From: Ruminococcus sp. UBA1828
GTDB lineage: Bacteria; Bacillota; Clostridia; Oscillospirales; Ruminococcaceae
Reading direction: 5' to 3'
DNA length: 5,561 bases
NCBI GenBank assembly: GCA_002338885.1
Contig: DDJI01000105.1
Span: 568 to 6,128, forward strand
Shown: positions 1 through 5,561 of the stretch, piece by piece
Layout of the letters: every line of letters begins with the position of its first letter
Numbering within the stretch: the first letter of the stretch is position 1
Translations under genes and position numbers: made by a program
Notes under the pieces: generated by a model
The model's input: only the letters and a program-made list of their open reading frames with translations
What the model was told of the DNA's origin: nothing
Databases searched by the model: none

Positions 1-1847
1 TCGTTGACGCCGTCTCCGGTCATCGAAACGACCTGACCGCGTCTCTGCCATGCCTTGACTATGCGTATTTTATTCTCGGGTGAAACTCTTGCGTAAACAG
101 CTATGTTCTCAACCTGCTTGTCAAGCTCTTCATCGCTCATCGCATCAAGCTCCGCTCCGGTTATCGCCTTATCGGTGTCGAGAAGTATTCCCAGCTCCTT
201 AGCTATAGCCGACGCCGTTACGACGTGGTCGCCTGTTATCATTACCGGCTTTATGCCTGCACGGCGGCAAAGCGCAACCGCCTGCTTGGCCTCAGGTCTC
301 GGCGGGTCTATCATGCCGACAAGTCCCATAAAGTGCAGTCCGTTTTCAAGCTCCTCAGATGTGATTTGCTCCGGCAGAGCATCAATCTCCTTGTACGCTA
401 TTGCAAGAACTCTTAATGCGTCCCTGCTCATCGATTCCGTCATTTGCTTTGCAGCGTCAAGGTCGCCGCTTATGCACCTTTTGGCCATGACGTCAAACGC
501 GCCCTTGACAATGACGACGATTTTGCCGTCTATGCGGTTTACGGTGCTCATGAGCTTTCTGTCGGAATCAAAAGGTATCTCGGCAAGGCGCGGGTATTTT
601 TCGCCCAAGTCGCCCTGCTCCATGCCGTTTTTATGCGCCGCGACGATTATTGCGGTTTCGGTGGGGTCTCCGAGGTGCTTTTCCTCATCGTCCTCAAAGA
701 CAACCGAGCCGTCGCAGCAAAGCGTTCCGTACATAAGCAGCTTTCTTATCTTTTCGGAGTTTGAAGAGCTTATAAGCTCGGTGTCGGAGTCTCCGTCCGC
801 ATACGCTTTGGTGAGCGTCATGCGGTTTTGAGTGAGCGTTCCGGTTTTATCTGAGCATATTACCGATGCGCTTCCTAAGGTCTCAACAGCGGGGAGCTTG
901 CGGATAAGGGCGTTCTTTCTCACCATGCGCTGAACGCCTATTGACAAAACTATCGTGACTATTGCGGGCAAGCCCTCGGGTATTGCGGACACCGCCAGCG
1001 AGACCGCCGTCATGAATATCTCAAGCACCGGCGTGCCGCTTACGAGTCCTACCACAAATATGACCGCGCACGCCGCAAGCGCCATTATGCCAAGGTATTT
1101 GCCGAGCTGAGCAAGCTTTTGCTGCAAAGGAGTTTGCGTGTCCTCCTCGTTGTCTAAAAGTCCCGCTATCTTTCCCATTTCGGTGTCCATGCCGGTGGCG
1201 GTGACGACTGCGGTGGCAGTTCCGTAGGTTATCGAGCAGCCGGAGTAAACCATGTTTTGCCTGTCGCCGAGCGGAGCGCCTTCCTTAACCTCGGCAAGGT
1301 AGTCCTTTTCGGACGGCACAGACTCTCCGGTAAGCGCAGATTCCTCCGATTTAAGCCCTGCGCTGTGAATGAGCTTTGCATCTGCGGGCACGAAGTCTCC
1401 CGCCTCAAGCTTTATTATATCTCCCGGGACAAGCTGCGACGCATCGATTATGCTTTCTTTTCCGTCGCGGATTACCCTTGCATGCGGCGCGGACATGTTT
1501 TTAAGCGCATCAAGCGCCTTTTCCGCCTTACCTTCCTGGTATACGCCCATTATGGCGTTGAGGATAACTATGAGCAGTATCAGCGCCGGCTCAAACAGCT
1601 CGCCCCAATTTTGCTCCACGCACACAACGACAAATGACACGATCGCCGCTGCGATGAGTATCAGTATCATTGCGTCCTTGAACTGGTCAAAAAATCTCTG
1701 AAGGGTGGTTTTCTTTTTCTTTTCCTTGAGTTTGTTCTGACCGTACCTGCTCAGTCTGATAGATACTTCCTGAGAGTCAAGGCCCTTTTTAGGGTCAACG
1801 CTCAGCTCTTTTAAAAGCTCGTCGTTATTTTGACAATAAGGGTTCAT
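1..1847 (-). CDS. Calcium-transporting P-type ATPase (type II), C-terminus beyond the window edge
   Basis: This gene encodes an ATP-driven cation pump of the inner membrane, most likely exporting Ca2+. The visible 615 residues contain, in order: a cation-ATPase N-terminal region (about 1-58); membrane helices near 59-77 and 85-104; the actuator-domain TGES loop (173-176); helices near 252-270 and 275-298, the latter carrying PEGLP (290-294) with the ion-binding Glu291; the phosphorylation motif DKTGT with Asp333; GDPTET near 393-398; the nucleotide-binding KGA (448-450); DPPR (514-517); TGD (538-540); and TGDGVN (610-615). The sequence VSAIPEGLP in helix 4 matches SERCA/PMCA-like bacterial Ca2+ pumps. 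Members of this family are usually about 850-900 residues, so roughly the last third, with helices 5-10 and the other ion ligands, is missing, and ion specificity cannot be settled. The ATG start is supported by GGAGG (1853-1857) five bases upstream. The GH36 gene lies 63 bases upstream on the same strand, but a promoter in the gap suggests separate transcription. Confidence 0.95.
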   Translation of the reverse strand, partial: MNPYCQNNDELLKELSVDPKKGLDSQEVSIRLSRYGQNKLKEKKKKTTLQRFFDQFKDAMILILIAAAIVSFVVVCVEQNWGELFEPALILLIVILNAIMGVYQEGKAEKALDALKNMSAPHARVIRDGKESIIDASQLVPGDIIKLEAGDFVPADAKLIHSAGLKSEESALTGESVPSEKDYLAEVKEGAPLGDRQNMVYSGCSITYGTATAVVTATGMDTEMGKIAGLLDNEEDTQTPLQQKLAQLGKYLGIMALAACAVIFVVGLVSGTPVLEIFMTAVSLAVSAIPEGLPAIVTIVLSIGVQRMVRKNALIRKLPAVETLGSASVICSDKTGTLTQNRMTLTKAYADGDSDTELISSSNSEKIRKLLMYGTLCCDGSVVFEDDEEKHLGDPTETAIIVAAHKNGMEQGDLGEKYPRLAEIPFDSDRKLMSTVNRIDGKIVVIVKGAFDVMAKRCISGDLDAAKQMTESMSRDALRVLAIAYKEIDALPEQITSEELENGLHFMGLVGMIDPPRPEAKQAVALCRRAGIKPVMITGDHVVTASAIAKELGILLDTDKAITGAELDAMSDEELDKQVENIAVYARVSPENKIRIVKAWQRRGQVVSMTGDGVN

Positions 1848-1874
1848 TGCATCCTCCGAAATATTTATTTTATA

Positions 1875-1880
1875 ATTATA
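1875..1880 (-). promoter_or_regulatory. Probable -10 box for the Ca2+ ATPase gene
   Basis: The minus strand reads TATAAT, a perfect sigma-70/SigA -10 hexamer, 27 bases before the ATPase start codon, inside an AT-rich 63-base gap. No convincing -35 element lies at 16-18 bases spacing, so this is a candidate only. No hairpin terminator for the upstream GH36 gene is visible in the gap, so read-through from that gene is also possible. Confidence 0.45.
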
Positions 1881-1910
1881 ACCTGATTTTTATCGTCTTT
1901 TGTACATCTT

Positions 1911-3761
1911 TTAACCGATTATCCATGCCTGCGCGCTGAAGTCGGAATCGGCGGCGCCGTACTGCGCAAGTATCTTTTTGCCTTTGGCGTTGCCCATGGC
2001 ATTGCCTATGGCATTGCTCACATCGACCGGCTTTGACATTGCAAACCTGTGCGCAACAACAAGGCTTCTTTCTCCGTACTGCCTTATCACAAGCTGGTTG
2101 CCCACAGGAGTGTTAAAGCTTTGAGCCGTGCACTCTATGGTTGTGGTGACGCCGTTTTTAATTATGTCTGCGGCTTTCTTATAAAACGCTATGCCTTCGT
2201 CTATGAGCCTCCACTGCTCGTCGGAAAGGCTGTATATATCTCCGCTTAAGCACATGCGTCCTAAGAACGTGTTTACTATCGAATAGTATATCCTCTGCGC
2301 GCTGTCGCTTGTGCGCATGACAGCCCATATCTGGCTTTGAGACGGCTTCATCACCCGATGCATGTTTGCAGCTATCATTGGTATTGCCGTTGTCTCATGT
2401 GCATCGGAAAAGCTTCCCTGCGAGCAAAGCTCCATCATCGACGGCTCCGACCTGTGACCTCCGCTTGAGCAGTTTTCTATGACTATATCGGGCACCTCGC
2501 GGCGGATTTTCTCAAAGAAGCGCCGGCTTGCCTCTACTTTTCTTCTGAGACCCTCGCCGAGGCTTTCCGCGCCGTCGCATCCTATGCCTATTGAGTCGTT
2601 ATAGTCTATCTTAACGTATCCGAAACCGTTGTCTTTAAGGAGCTTTATCACCTTTTCGGTGAGATATTCTACCACCCACGGGTCCTCCATATCCCAAAAG
2701 CGTCTGTCGCCGGATGTGATGTAGCACCCGTCCTTTTTCAGCAGGTGATCGCTGTTATAATACTTTGACCCTCTGCCCACGGTCTCAAGCTCAAACCATA
2801 TTCCCGGTATCATGCCGCGAGAACGTATGTAATCGGCGGTTGCTTTGAGGCCTCCCGGGAACTTTTCCTCGTTTACCTCCCAGTCGCCTATGCTGTTCCA
2901 CCAGCCGTCTCCGTGTCCGTACCATCCTGAATCCATCACCAAGAACTTTATGCCCTTGCCGCTAAGCTTGTCGCATATTCTCTTCATGTTTTCAAAGCTC
3001 GGATTGCCCCATGTCGTGCAGTACTCGTTAAATGCTATGTCCATGTCGCAGTCAAGCGGCGAAACGTTGGGATGCTGTGCCTTTACAAGCTTGTCGCACG
3101 CCTCATAAAGCGTGCTGCCGACGGCTATAACCGCCTTTGGCGTTGTAAAGCTCTCCCCCGGCGCTATCTTTTTGAACCAGTGCCCGAAATCCCTGTCCGC
3201 TATTCCTCCGACAACTGCCAGCGTCTCATCCTCGCGGCAGCTCACTTCCATCTGCCACGACGACGCCAAATAAAGCTGCACCGCGACAAACCTCTTGTTC
3301 TCGCTGTCCTCAAGGGCTATGAAGGGAAAATACTTTCTTACGGGCATTGAACCCAAGTTTCCGAACTTCTCAACTCTTGTTGCGCATCTGTTCCATGACG
3401 GCTCCAAGCCAAGCTCCACCGTGGTTTCGGTTCTGAGCCTTCCCTCTGCGCTCCAAAACGACTGCATGCGGTGAATTTTATCCGCCTTCACGCCTTTTAT
3501 CGCAAACGACGAGAGCATTTCAAGCACCGCCTCGCTGTCGGACAGGTTTTCAAATGTAGTGCTCACCGCCACGGCGTCGCCTATTTGCTCTTTGTTCAGG
3601 GTGACGCGGTGGCCGCGATGATTTTTATACACCGTCTTATCCGGCGTGTCGGATATCTTCTCAAGAGATTTTGTGGATTCCGACCTGCAAAGCGACAGCC
3701 CGTTTGTAAAACCGTCCGGGTGCGCATCCCCTCTTAATTTAAGCTCAACGTAAAACTCCAT
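1911..3761 (-). CDS. Glycoside hydrolase family 36, probable alpha-galactosidase
   Basis: This gene encodes a 616-residue enzyme that should hydrolyse terminal alpha-galactosyl groups (raffinose- or melibiose-type sugars). No signal peptide is visible (it begins MEFYVELKLRGD), so it is likely cytoplasmic. Numbering from the ATG: an N-terminal beta-sandwich region (about 1-235); a TIM-barrel domain (about 240-530) with MDSGWYG (276-282), GDW (292-294) and GIWFELE (320-326); KIDYN (384-388), where Asp386 matches the GH36 nucleophile of the usual KWDMN; ENCSSGGHR (429-437); and FSDAHE (451-456), where Asp453 matches the acid/base; then a C-terminal beta domain. Both catalytic aspartates are present. 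The motif variants place it in a divergent clade, so the exact substrate could differ, for example another alpha-galactoside or alpha-N-acetylgalactosaminide. The ATG at 3761 is preferred over an in-frame TTG at 3773, because the TTG reading would translate through the ribosome binding site. It is transcribed divergently from fumC. Confidence 0.85.
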   Translation of the reverse strand: MEFYVELKLRGDAHPDGFTNGLSLCRSESTKSLEKISDTPDKTVYKNHRGHRVTLNKEQIGDAVAVSTTFENLSDSEAVLEMLSSFAIKGVKADKIHRMQSFWSAEGRLRTETTVELGLEPSWNRCATRVEKFGNLGSMPVRKYFPFIALEDSENKRFVAVQLYLASSWQMEVSCREDETLAVVGGIADRDFGHWFKKIAPGESFTTPKAVIAVGSTLYEACDKLVKAQHPNVSPLDCDMDIAFNEYCTTWGNPSFENMKRICDKLSGKGIKFLVMDSGWYGHGDGWWNSIGDWEVNEEKFPGGLKATADYIRSRGMIPGIWFELETVGRGSKYYNSDHLLKKDGCYITSGDRRFWDMEDPWVVEYLTEKVIKLLKDNGFGYVKIDYNDSIGIGCDGAESLGEGLRRKVEASRRFFEKIRREVPDIVIENCSSGGHRSEPSMMELCSQGSFSDAHETTAIPMIAANMHRVMKPSQSQIWAVMRTSDSAQRIYYSIVNTFLGRMCLSGDIYSLSDEQWRLIDEGIAFYKKAADIIKNGVTTTIECTAQSFNTPVGNQLVIRQYGERSLVVAHRFAMSKPVDVSNAIGNAMGNAKGKKILAQYGAADSDFSAQAWIIG

Positions 3762-3766
3762 AAATG

Positions 3767-3771
3767 CCTCC
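3767..3771 (-). promoter_or_regulatory. Ribosome binding site that fixes the GH36 start
   Basis: The minus strand reads GGAGG here, five bases before ATG at 3761-3759. The longer reading from TTG at 3773-3771 overlaps this motif and has no Shine-Dalgarno sequence of its own, so the shorter 616-residue protein is the better call. The same GGAGG and 5-base spacing is used by the ATPase gene. Confidence 0.85.
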
Positions 3772-3779
3772 AAGTACTT

Positions 3780-3818
3780 AGTTGCAATGTCAACTACAGT
3801 TGCTGCGTAAACTACGCA
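3780..3818. promoter_or_regulatory. Possible operator cluster in the GH36 5' leader
   Basis: Two adjacent inverted repeats lie just downstream of the predicted GH36 transcription start (about 3818). The first is TGCGTA-AAC-TACGCA at 3804-3818. The second is CAACT-AC-AGTTG at 3791-3802. A third half-site, AGTTG at 3780-3784, forms a further inverted pair with CAACT at 3791-3795. Sites at +1 to +40 fit a repressor that blocks transcription of a sugar-degrading gene, as LacI/GalR-type regulators often do. No regulator gene is present in the window and the binding protein is unknown, so this is inference from symmetry and position. Confidence 0.4.
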
Positions 3819-3824
3819 AAAACC

Positions 3825-3854
3825 ATTTTACCATATGCCATAACATAAAAGCAA
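3825..3854 (-). promoter_or_regulatory. Promoter for the GH36 gene
   Basis: On the minus strand, -35 TTGCTT (3849-3854) and -10 TAAAAT (3825-3830) are separated by 18 bases, and TGG directly before the -10 gives an extended -10 element (TGnTAAAAT). The predicted start is near 3818, giving a leader of about 57 bases before the ATG. It points away from the fumC promoter. Confidence 0.6.
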
Positions 3855-3872
3855 TAGTTTTTAAGCTGTATG

Positions 3873-3893
3873 CAGCATGCTGACGCGTTAACG
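3873..3893. repeat. Two short perfect palindromes between the divergent promoters
   Basis: CAGCATGCTG (3873-3882) and CGTTAACG (3886-3893) are perfect palindromes three bases apart. A looser pair, TGCTG at 3878-3882 and CAGCA at 3901-3905, surrounds the second. They lie about 20 bases upstream of the GH36 -35 box and about 43 bases upstream of the fumC -35 box, where an activator shared by both promoters could bind. Short palindromes also occur by chance. Confidence 0.25.
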
Positions 3894-3935
3894 TGCCGAG
3901 CAGCACATAGCTTGAAACGGTTTTGTCGTTTGTTG

Positions 3936-3964
3936 TTGAAAATATACTGAGCGCATGGTATACT
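3936..3964 (+). promoter_or_regulatory. Strong promoter for fumC
   Basis: TTGAAA (3936-3941) and TATACT (3959-3964) are separated by exactly 17 bases, and TGG before the -10 gives an extended -10 (TGGTATACT). This is near-consensus for the housekeeping sigma factor. The predicted start is about 3971, leaving a leader of about 30 bases. The Shine-Dalgarno is modest: AGAGG at 3987-3991 or GGGA at 3993-3996, ahead of ATG at 4002. Confidence 0.75.
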
Positions 3965-4001
3965 TATCAAGACGAATTTATTAAAAAGAGGCGGGATTTA
4001 T

Positions 4002-5417
4002 ATGGAATATCGCACGGAACACGACTCTTTGGGCGAGGTCGCTGTCCCTGCCGACAGGTATTGGGGAGCGCAAACTCAAAGGAGCTTTGAAAACTTTAAA
4101 ATAGGAATAGAAAAAATGCCGAAAGAGATAATACACGCTTTCGGAATATTAAAGCTTGCTGCGGCGAGGACAAACCTTGAGCTTGTCCCGCAGAGGATGA
4201 CGCAGGAAAAATGCCGCTACATCAGTGAGGCGGCAAACGAGGTGATAAGCGGCGCGCTTTCGGAGCACTTCCCGCTTGCGGTGTGGCAGACGGGCAGCGG
4301 AACCCAAAGCAACATGAATGTAAACGAAGTGATTGCAAACCGCGGCAACGAGCTTGCCGGCAAAAAGCTTTTGCATCCGAACGACGATGTGAACATGTCT
4401 CAGTCGTCAAACGACACCTTCCCCACCGCCATGCACATAGCGGCGGTGCTTGAAACGGAGAAAACTCTGCTTCCGGCTATCAAGACGCTTGCGGATACGC
4501 TTGCAAGGCTTGAGAGCGAAAACGCCGGCATTGTAAAGAGCGGAAGAACGCATCTTGAGGACGCAACGCCTATTACCTTCGGGCAGGAGATAAGCGGATG
4601 GAGGGCGTCTCTTGAAAAGGACGCGGAGCTGATACGCCTGTCCGAAAAGCCGCTTAAAGCGCTTGCGCTCGGAGCTACCGCCGTCGGAACGGGACTTAAC
4701 GCGCCGAAAGGCTTTGACAAGGCGGTTGCCGAAGAGGTGAGCCGCATAACCGGAATAGATTTTTACACTGCGCAGAACAAGTTCCATGCGCTGTCGTCAA
4801 AAGACGAGCTTGTGTTTGCGCATGGTGCGCTGAAGGCTCTTGCATGCGACCTCATGAAGATAGCAAACGACATCCGCTGGCTTGCAAGCGGTCCGAGGTG
4901 CGGACTCGGGGAGATAACCATCCCCGAAAACGAGCCGGGTTCTTCGATAATGCCGGGCAAGGTCAACCCCACGCAATGCGAAGCCATGACGATGGTGGCC
5001 GTGCAGGTCATCGCCAACGACGTGGCCGTGGGCATGGCCGCCAGCCAGGGCAACTTCGAGCTCAATGTCTTTTTGCCGGTGTCCGCCTACAACTTCATGC
5101 AGTCGGTGCGACTGCTCGCCGACTGTATGGCCTCCTTTGACCGCAACTGCGCCCAGGGCATCACCGCCGACCGGGAGCGCTGCCGGCAGAACCTTCACAA
5201 CTCCCTGATGCTGGTCACCGCCCTGAACCCCTACATCGGCTACGACAACGCGGCCAAGACCGCCAAGCTGGCCTACGCGGAGGATATCTCCCTGAAGGAG
5301 GCCTGTGTGAAGCTGGGCTTCTTGACGCCGGAGCGGTTCGACCAGGTCTTCCATCCGGAGGAGATGGCGGGGGTCCCCGCCCAGACAGAGACAAAAGGAG
5401 GTCCCGACCATGGATGA
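4002..5417 (+). CDS. fumC: Class II fumarate hydratase (fumarase C)
   Basis: This gene encodes a 471-residue cytosolic, iron-independent fumarase, active in the family as a homotetramer, interconverting fumarate and L-malate. It belongs to the fumarase/aspartase superfamily. Visible active-site elements are [10 protein letters not shown] (97-106), SQSSND (133-138), GRTHLED (181-187) with His184, and the signature [10 protein letters not shown] (313-322) with Ser314 and Lys320, corresponding to E. coli FumC His188, Ser318 and Lys324. Length is close to the usual 460-470. The last seven residues (KGGPDHG) are encoded by the ribosome binding site and start of the next gene, with which it overlaps by 8 bases. 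Codon use changes abruptly within the signature codons: many CTT, ATA, AGG and GAA codons before it, almost exclusively C- or G-ending codons after it. The frame is intact across the change. The gene is therefore a mosaic or an assembly chimera, although the product looks functional. An aspartase is less likely given the fumarase-like motif set. Confidence 0.96.
   Translation: MEYRTEHDSLGEVAVPADRYWGAQTQRSFENFKIGIEKMPKEIIHAFGILKLAAARTNLELVPQRMTQEKCRYISEAANEVISGALSEHFPLAVWQTGSGTQSNMNVNEVIANRGNELAGKKLLHPNDDVNMSQSSNDTFPTAMHIAAVLETEKTLLPAIKTLADTLARLESENAGIVKSGRTHLEDATPITFGQEISGWRASLEKDAELIRLSEKPLKALALGATAVGTGLNAPKGFDKAVAEEVSRITGIDFYTAQNKFHALSSKDELVFAHGALKALACDLMKIANDIRWLASGPRCGLGEITIPENEPGSSIMPGKVNPTQCEAMTMVAVQVIANDVAVGMAASQGNFELNVFLPVSAYNFMQSVRLLADCMASFDRNCAQGITADRERCRQNLHNSLMLVTALNPYIGYDNAAKTAKLAYAEDISLKEACVKLGFLTPERFDQVFHPEEMAGVPAQTETKGGPDHG
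4950..4983. other. Composition breakpoint inside fumC
   Basis: The last clearly upstream-style codons are ATA at 4947-4949 and, less firmly, CAA and GAA ending at 4982. From 4983 on, G/C-ending codons dominate. Hand counts of codons ending in G or C: 62 of 100 for 4401-4700, 92 of 100 for 5040-5339, and 45 of 50 for the malic enzyme start. The interval encodes the most conserved fumarase motif, where DNA from different species is most alike. Homologous recombination or a wrong assembly join would both be expected here. Confidence 0.75.
5395..5401 (+). promoter_or_regulatory. Ribosome binding site of the malic enzyme gene, within fumC
   Basis: AAGGAGG lies eight bases before ATG at 5410 and inside the 3' end of fumC. 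It fixes the malic enzyme start and, with the 8-base overlap, indicates translational coupling of the two genes. Confidence 0.85.
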
Positions 5418-5561
5418 GATCAGCAGAAAGTCCCTGGAGCTCCACTATGCCCTCCAGGGCAAGATCGAGGTGGTGGCCCGGAAGCATGTGGAGACCCGGG
5501 AGGACCTGTCCCTCCTCTACACCCCCGGTGTGGCCCAGCCCTGCCTGGAGATCCAGAAGGA
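5410..5561 (+). CDS. Malic enzyme (NAD(P)-dependent, decarboxylating), N-terminus only
   Basis: The first 50 codons of a gene that runs off the right edge. The product should convert L-malate to pyruvate and CO2 with reduction of NAD+ or NADP+. The residues seen match the malic enzyme N-terminal domain: SLELHY (8-13), GKIEV (17-21), and [19 protein letters not shown] (30-48), in which Tyr37 of the YTPGVA motif corresponds to the family's catalytic tyrosine. The NAD-binding domain is beyond the window, so cofactor preference and total length cannot be told. It overlaps fumC by 8 bases (ATGGATGA) and follows AAGGAGG, so it is expected to be co-transcribed with fumC and to consume its product. 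Codon use matches the 3' third of fumC (45 of 50 codons end in G or C) and not the genes at the left. Confidence 0.9.
   Translation, partial: MDEISRKSLELHYALQGKIEVVARKHVETREDLSLLYTPGVAQPCLEIQK

Noticed and set aside
103..831. A 242-residue plus-strand open frame rich in serine and alanine
   Set aside because: It lies antisense to the Ca2+ ATPase, whose P-type motifs are unmistakable on the minus strand. It is low in complexity and matches no family I know. The smaller plus-strand frames at 225-764 and 1257-1701 are the same kind of shadow.
1848..1910. A possible terminator between the GH36 and ATPase genes
   Set aside because: The gap is AT-rich, but I could find no GC-rich stem followed by a T-run on the minus strand.
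3759..3773. A TTG start at 3773 for the GH36 gene
   Set aside because: The GGAGG ribosome binding site for the ATG at 3761 overlaps this start, and nothing upstream of TTG would serve as its own binding site.
3941..3950. A second TATACT (3943-3948) upstream of the fumC -10 box
   Set aside because: Its nearest -35-like sequence (TTGTCG, 3923-3928) is only 14 bases away, too close, whereas the 3936/3959 pair has ideal 17-base spacing and an extended -10.
4797..5411. A 204-residue minus-strand open frame
   Set aside because: It is antisense to fumC and ends up long because the high-GC 3' part of fumC rarely gives stop codons on the opposite strand. The 4400-4787 and 5215-5487 minus frames are rejected for the same reason.
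1..5561. A previously undescribed multi-gene system, mobile element, tRNA, CRISPR array or prophage remnant
   Set aside because: All coding space is filled by four recognisable families, and no transposase, integrase, array-like repeats, tRNA-like folds or target-site duplications are visible. The composition break has no mobile-element signature at its edge.

Overview
The window reads like a piece of a Clostridia-type (Bacillota) genome, probably gut or anaerobic. The two minus-strand genes have strong GGAGG ribosome binding sites 5 bases before ATG. Codon use there is mixed (many ATA, CTT, AGG and AGA codons). The genes are typical of fermentative anaerobes. No named species can be supported from the sequence alone.

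Layout. Bases 1-1847 (minus) hold the first 615 codons of a P-type Ca2+-transporting ATPase, whose C-terminal part lies beyond the left edge. A 63-base AT-rich gap with a likely promoter follows. Bases 1911-3761 (minus) encode a complete 616-residue glycoside hydrolase of family GH36, probably a cytoplasmic alpha-galactosidase. A 240-base divergent intergenic region (3762-4001) carries one good promoter in each direction and several inverted repeats. Bases 4002-5417 (plus) encode a complete class II fumarase (FumC). Its stop overlaps by 8 bases the start of a malic enzyme gene (5410-5561), which runs off the right edge.

The striking feature is a sharp composition break inside fumC, at about 4950-4983, within the codons for the conserved fumarase signature [10 protein letters not shown]. 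Upstream, 62% of 100 hand-counted fumC codons end in G or C, and the two minus-strand genes give about 52-58%. Downstream, the rest of fumC and the malic enzyme give 90-92%. The reading frame and protein motifs cross the break intact. Either fumC is a genuine recombinant mosaic, or two genomes were joined at a conserved stretch during assembly. The sequence alone cannot separate these.

Function. Fumarase and malic enzyme form a logical pair: fumarate to malate to pyruvate plus CO2, with reduced cofactor. The GH36 enzyme would release galactose from alpha-galactosides under its own, possibly repressor-controlled, promoter. The Ca2+ pump is probably unrelated to the other genes. I see no mobile element, RNA gene, CRISPR array or undescribed multi-gene system.
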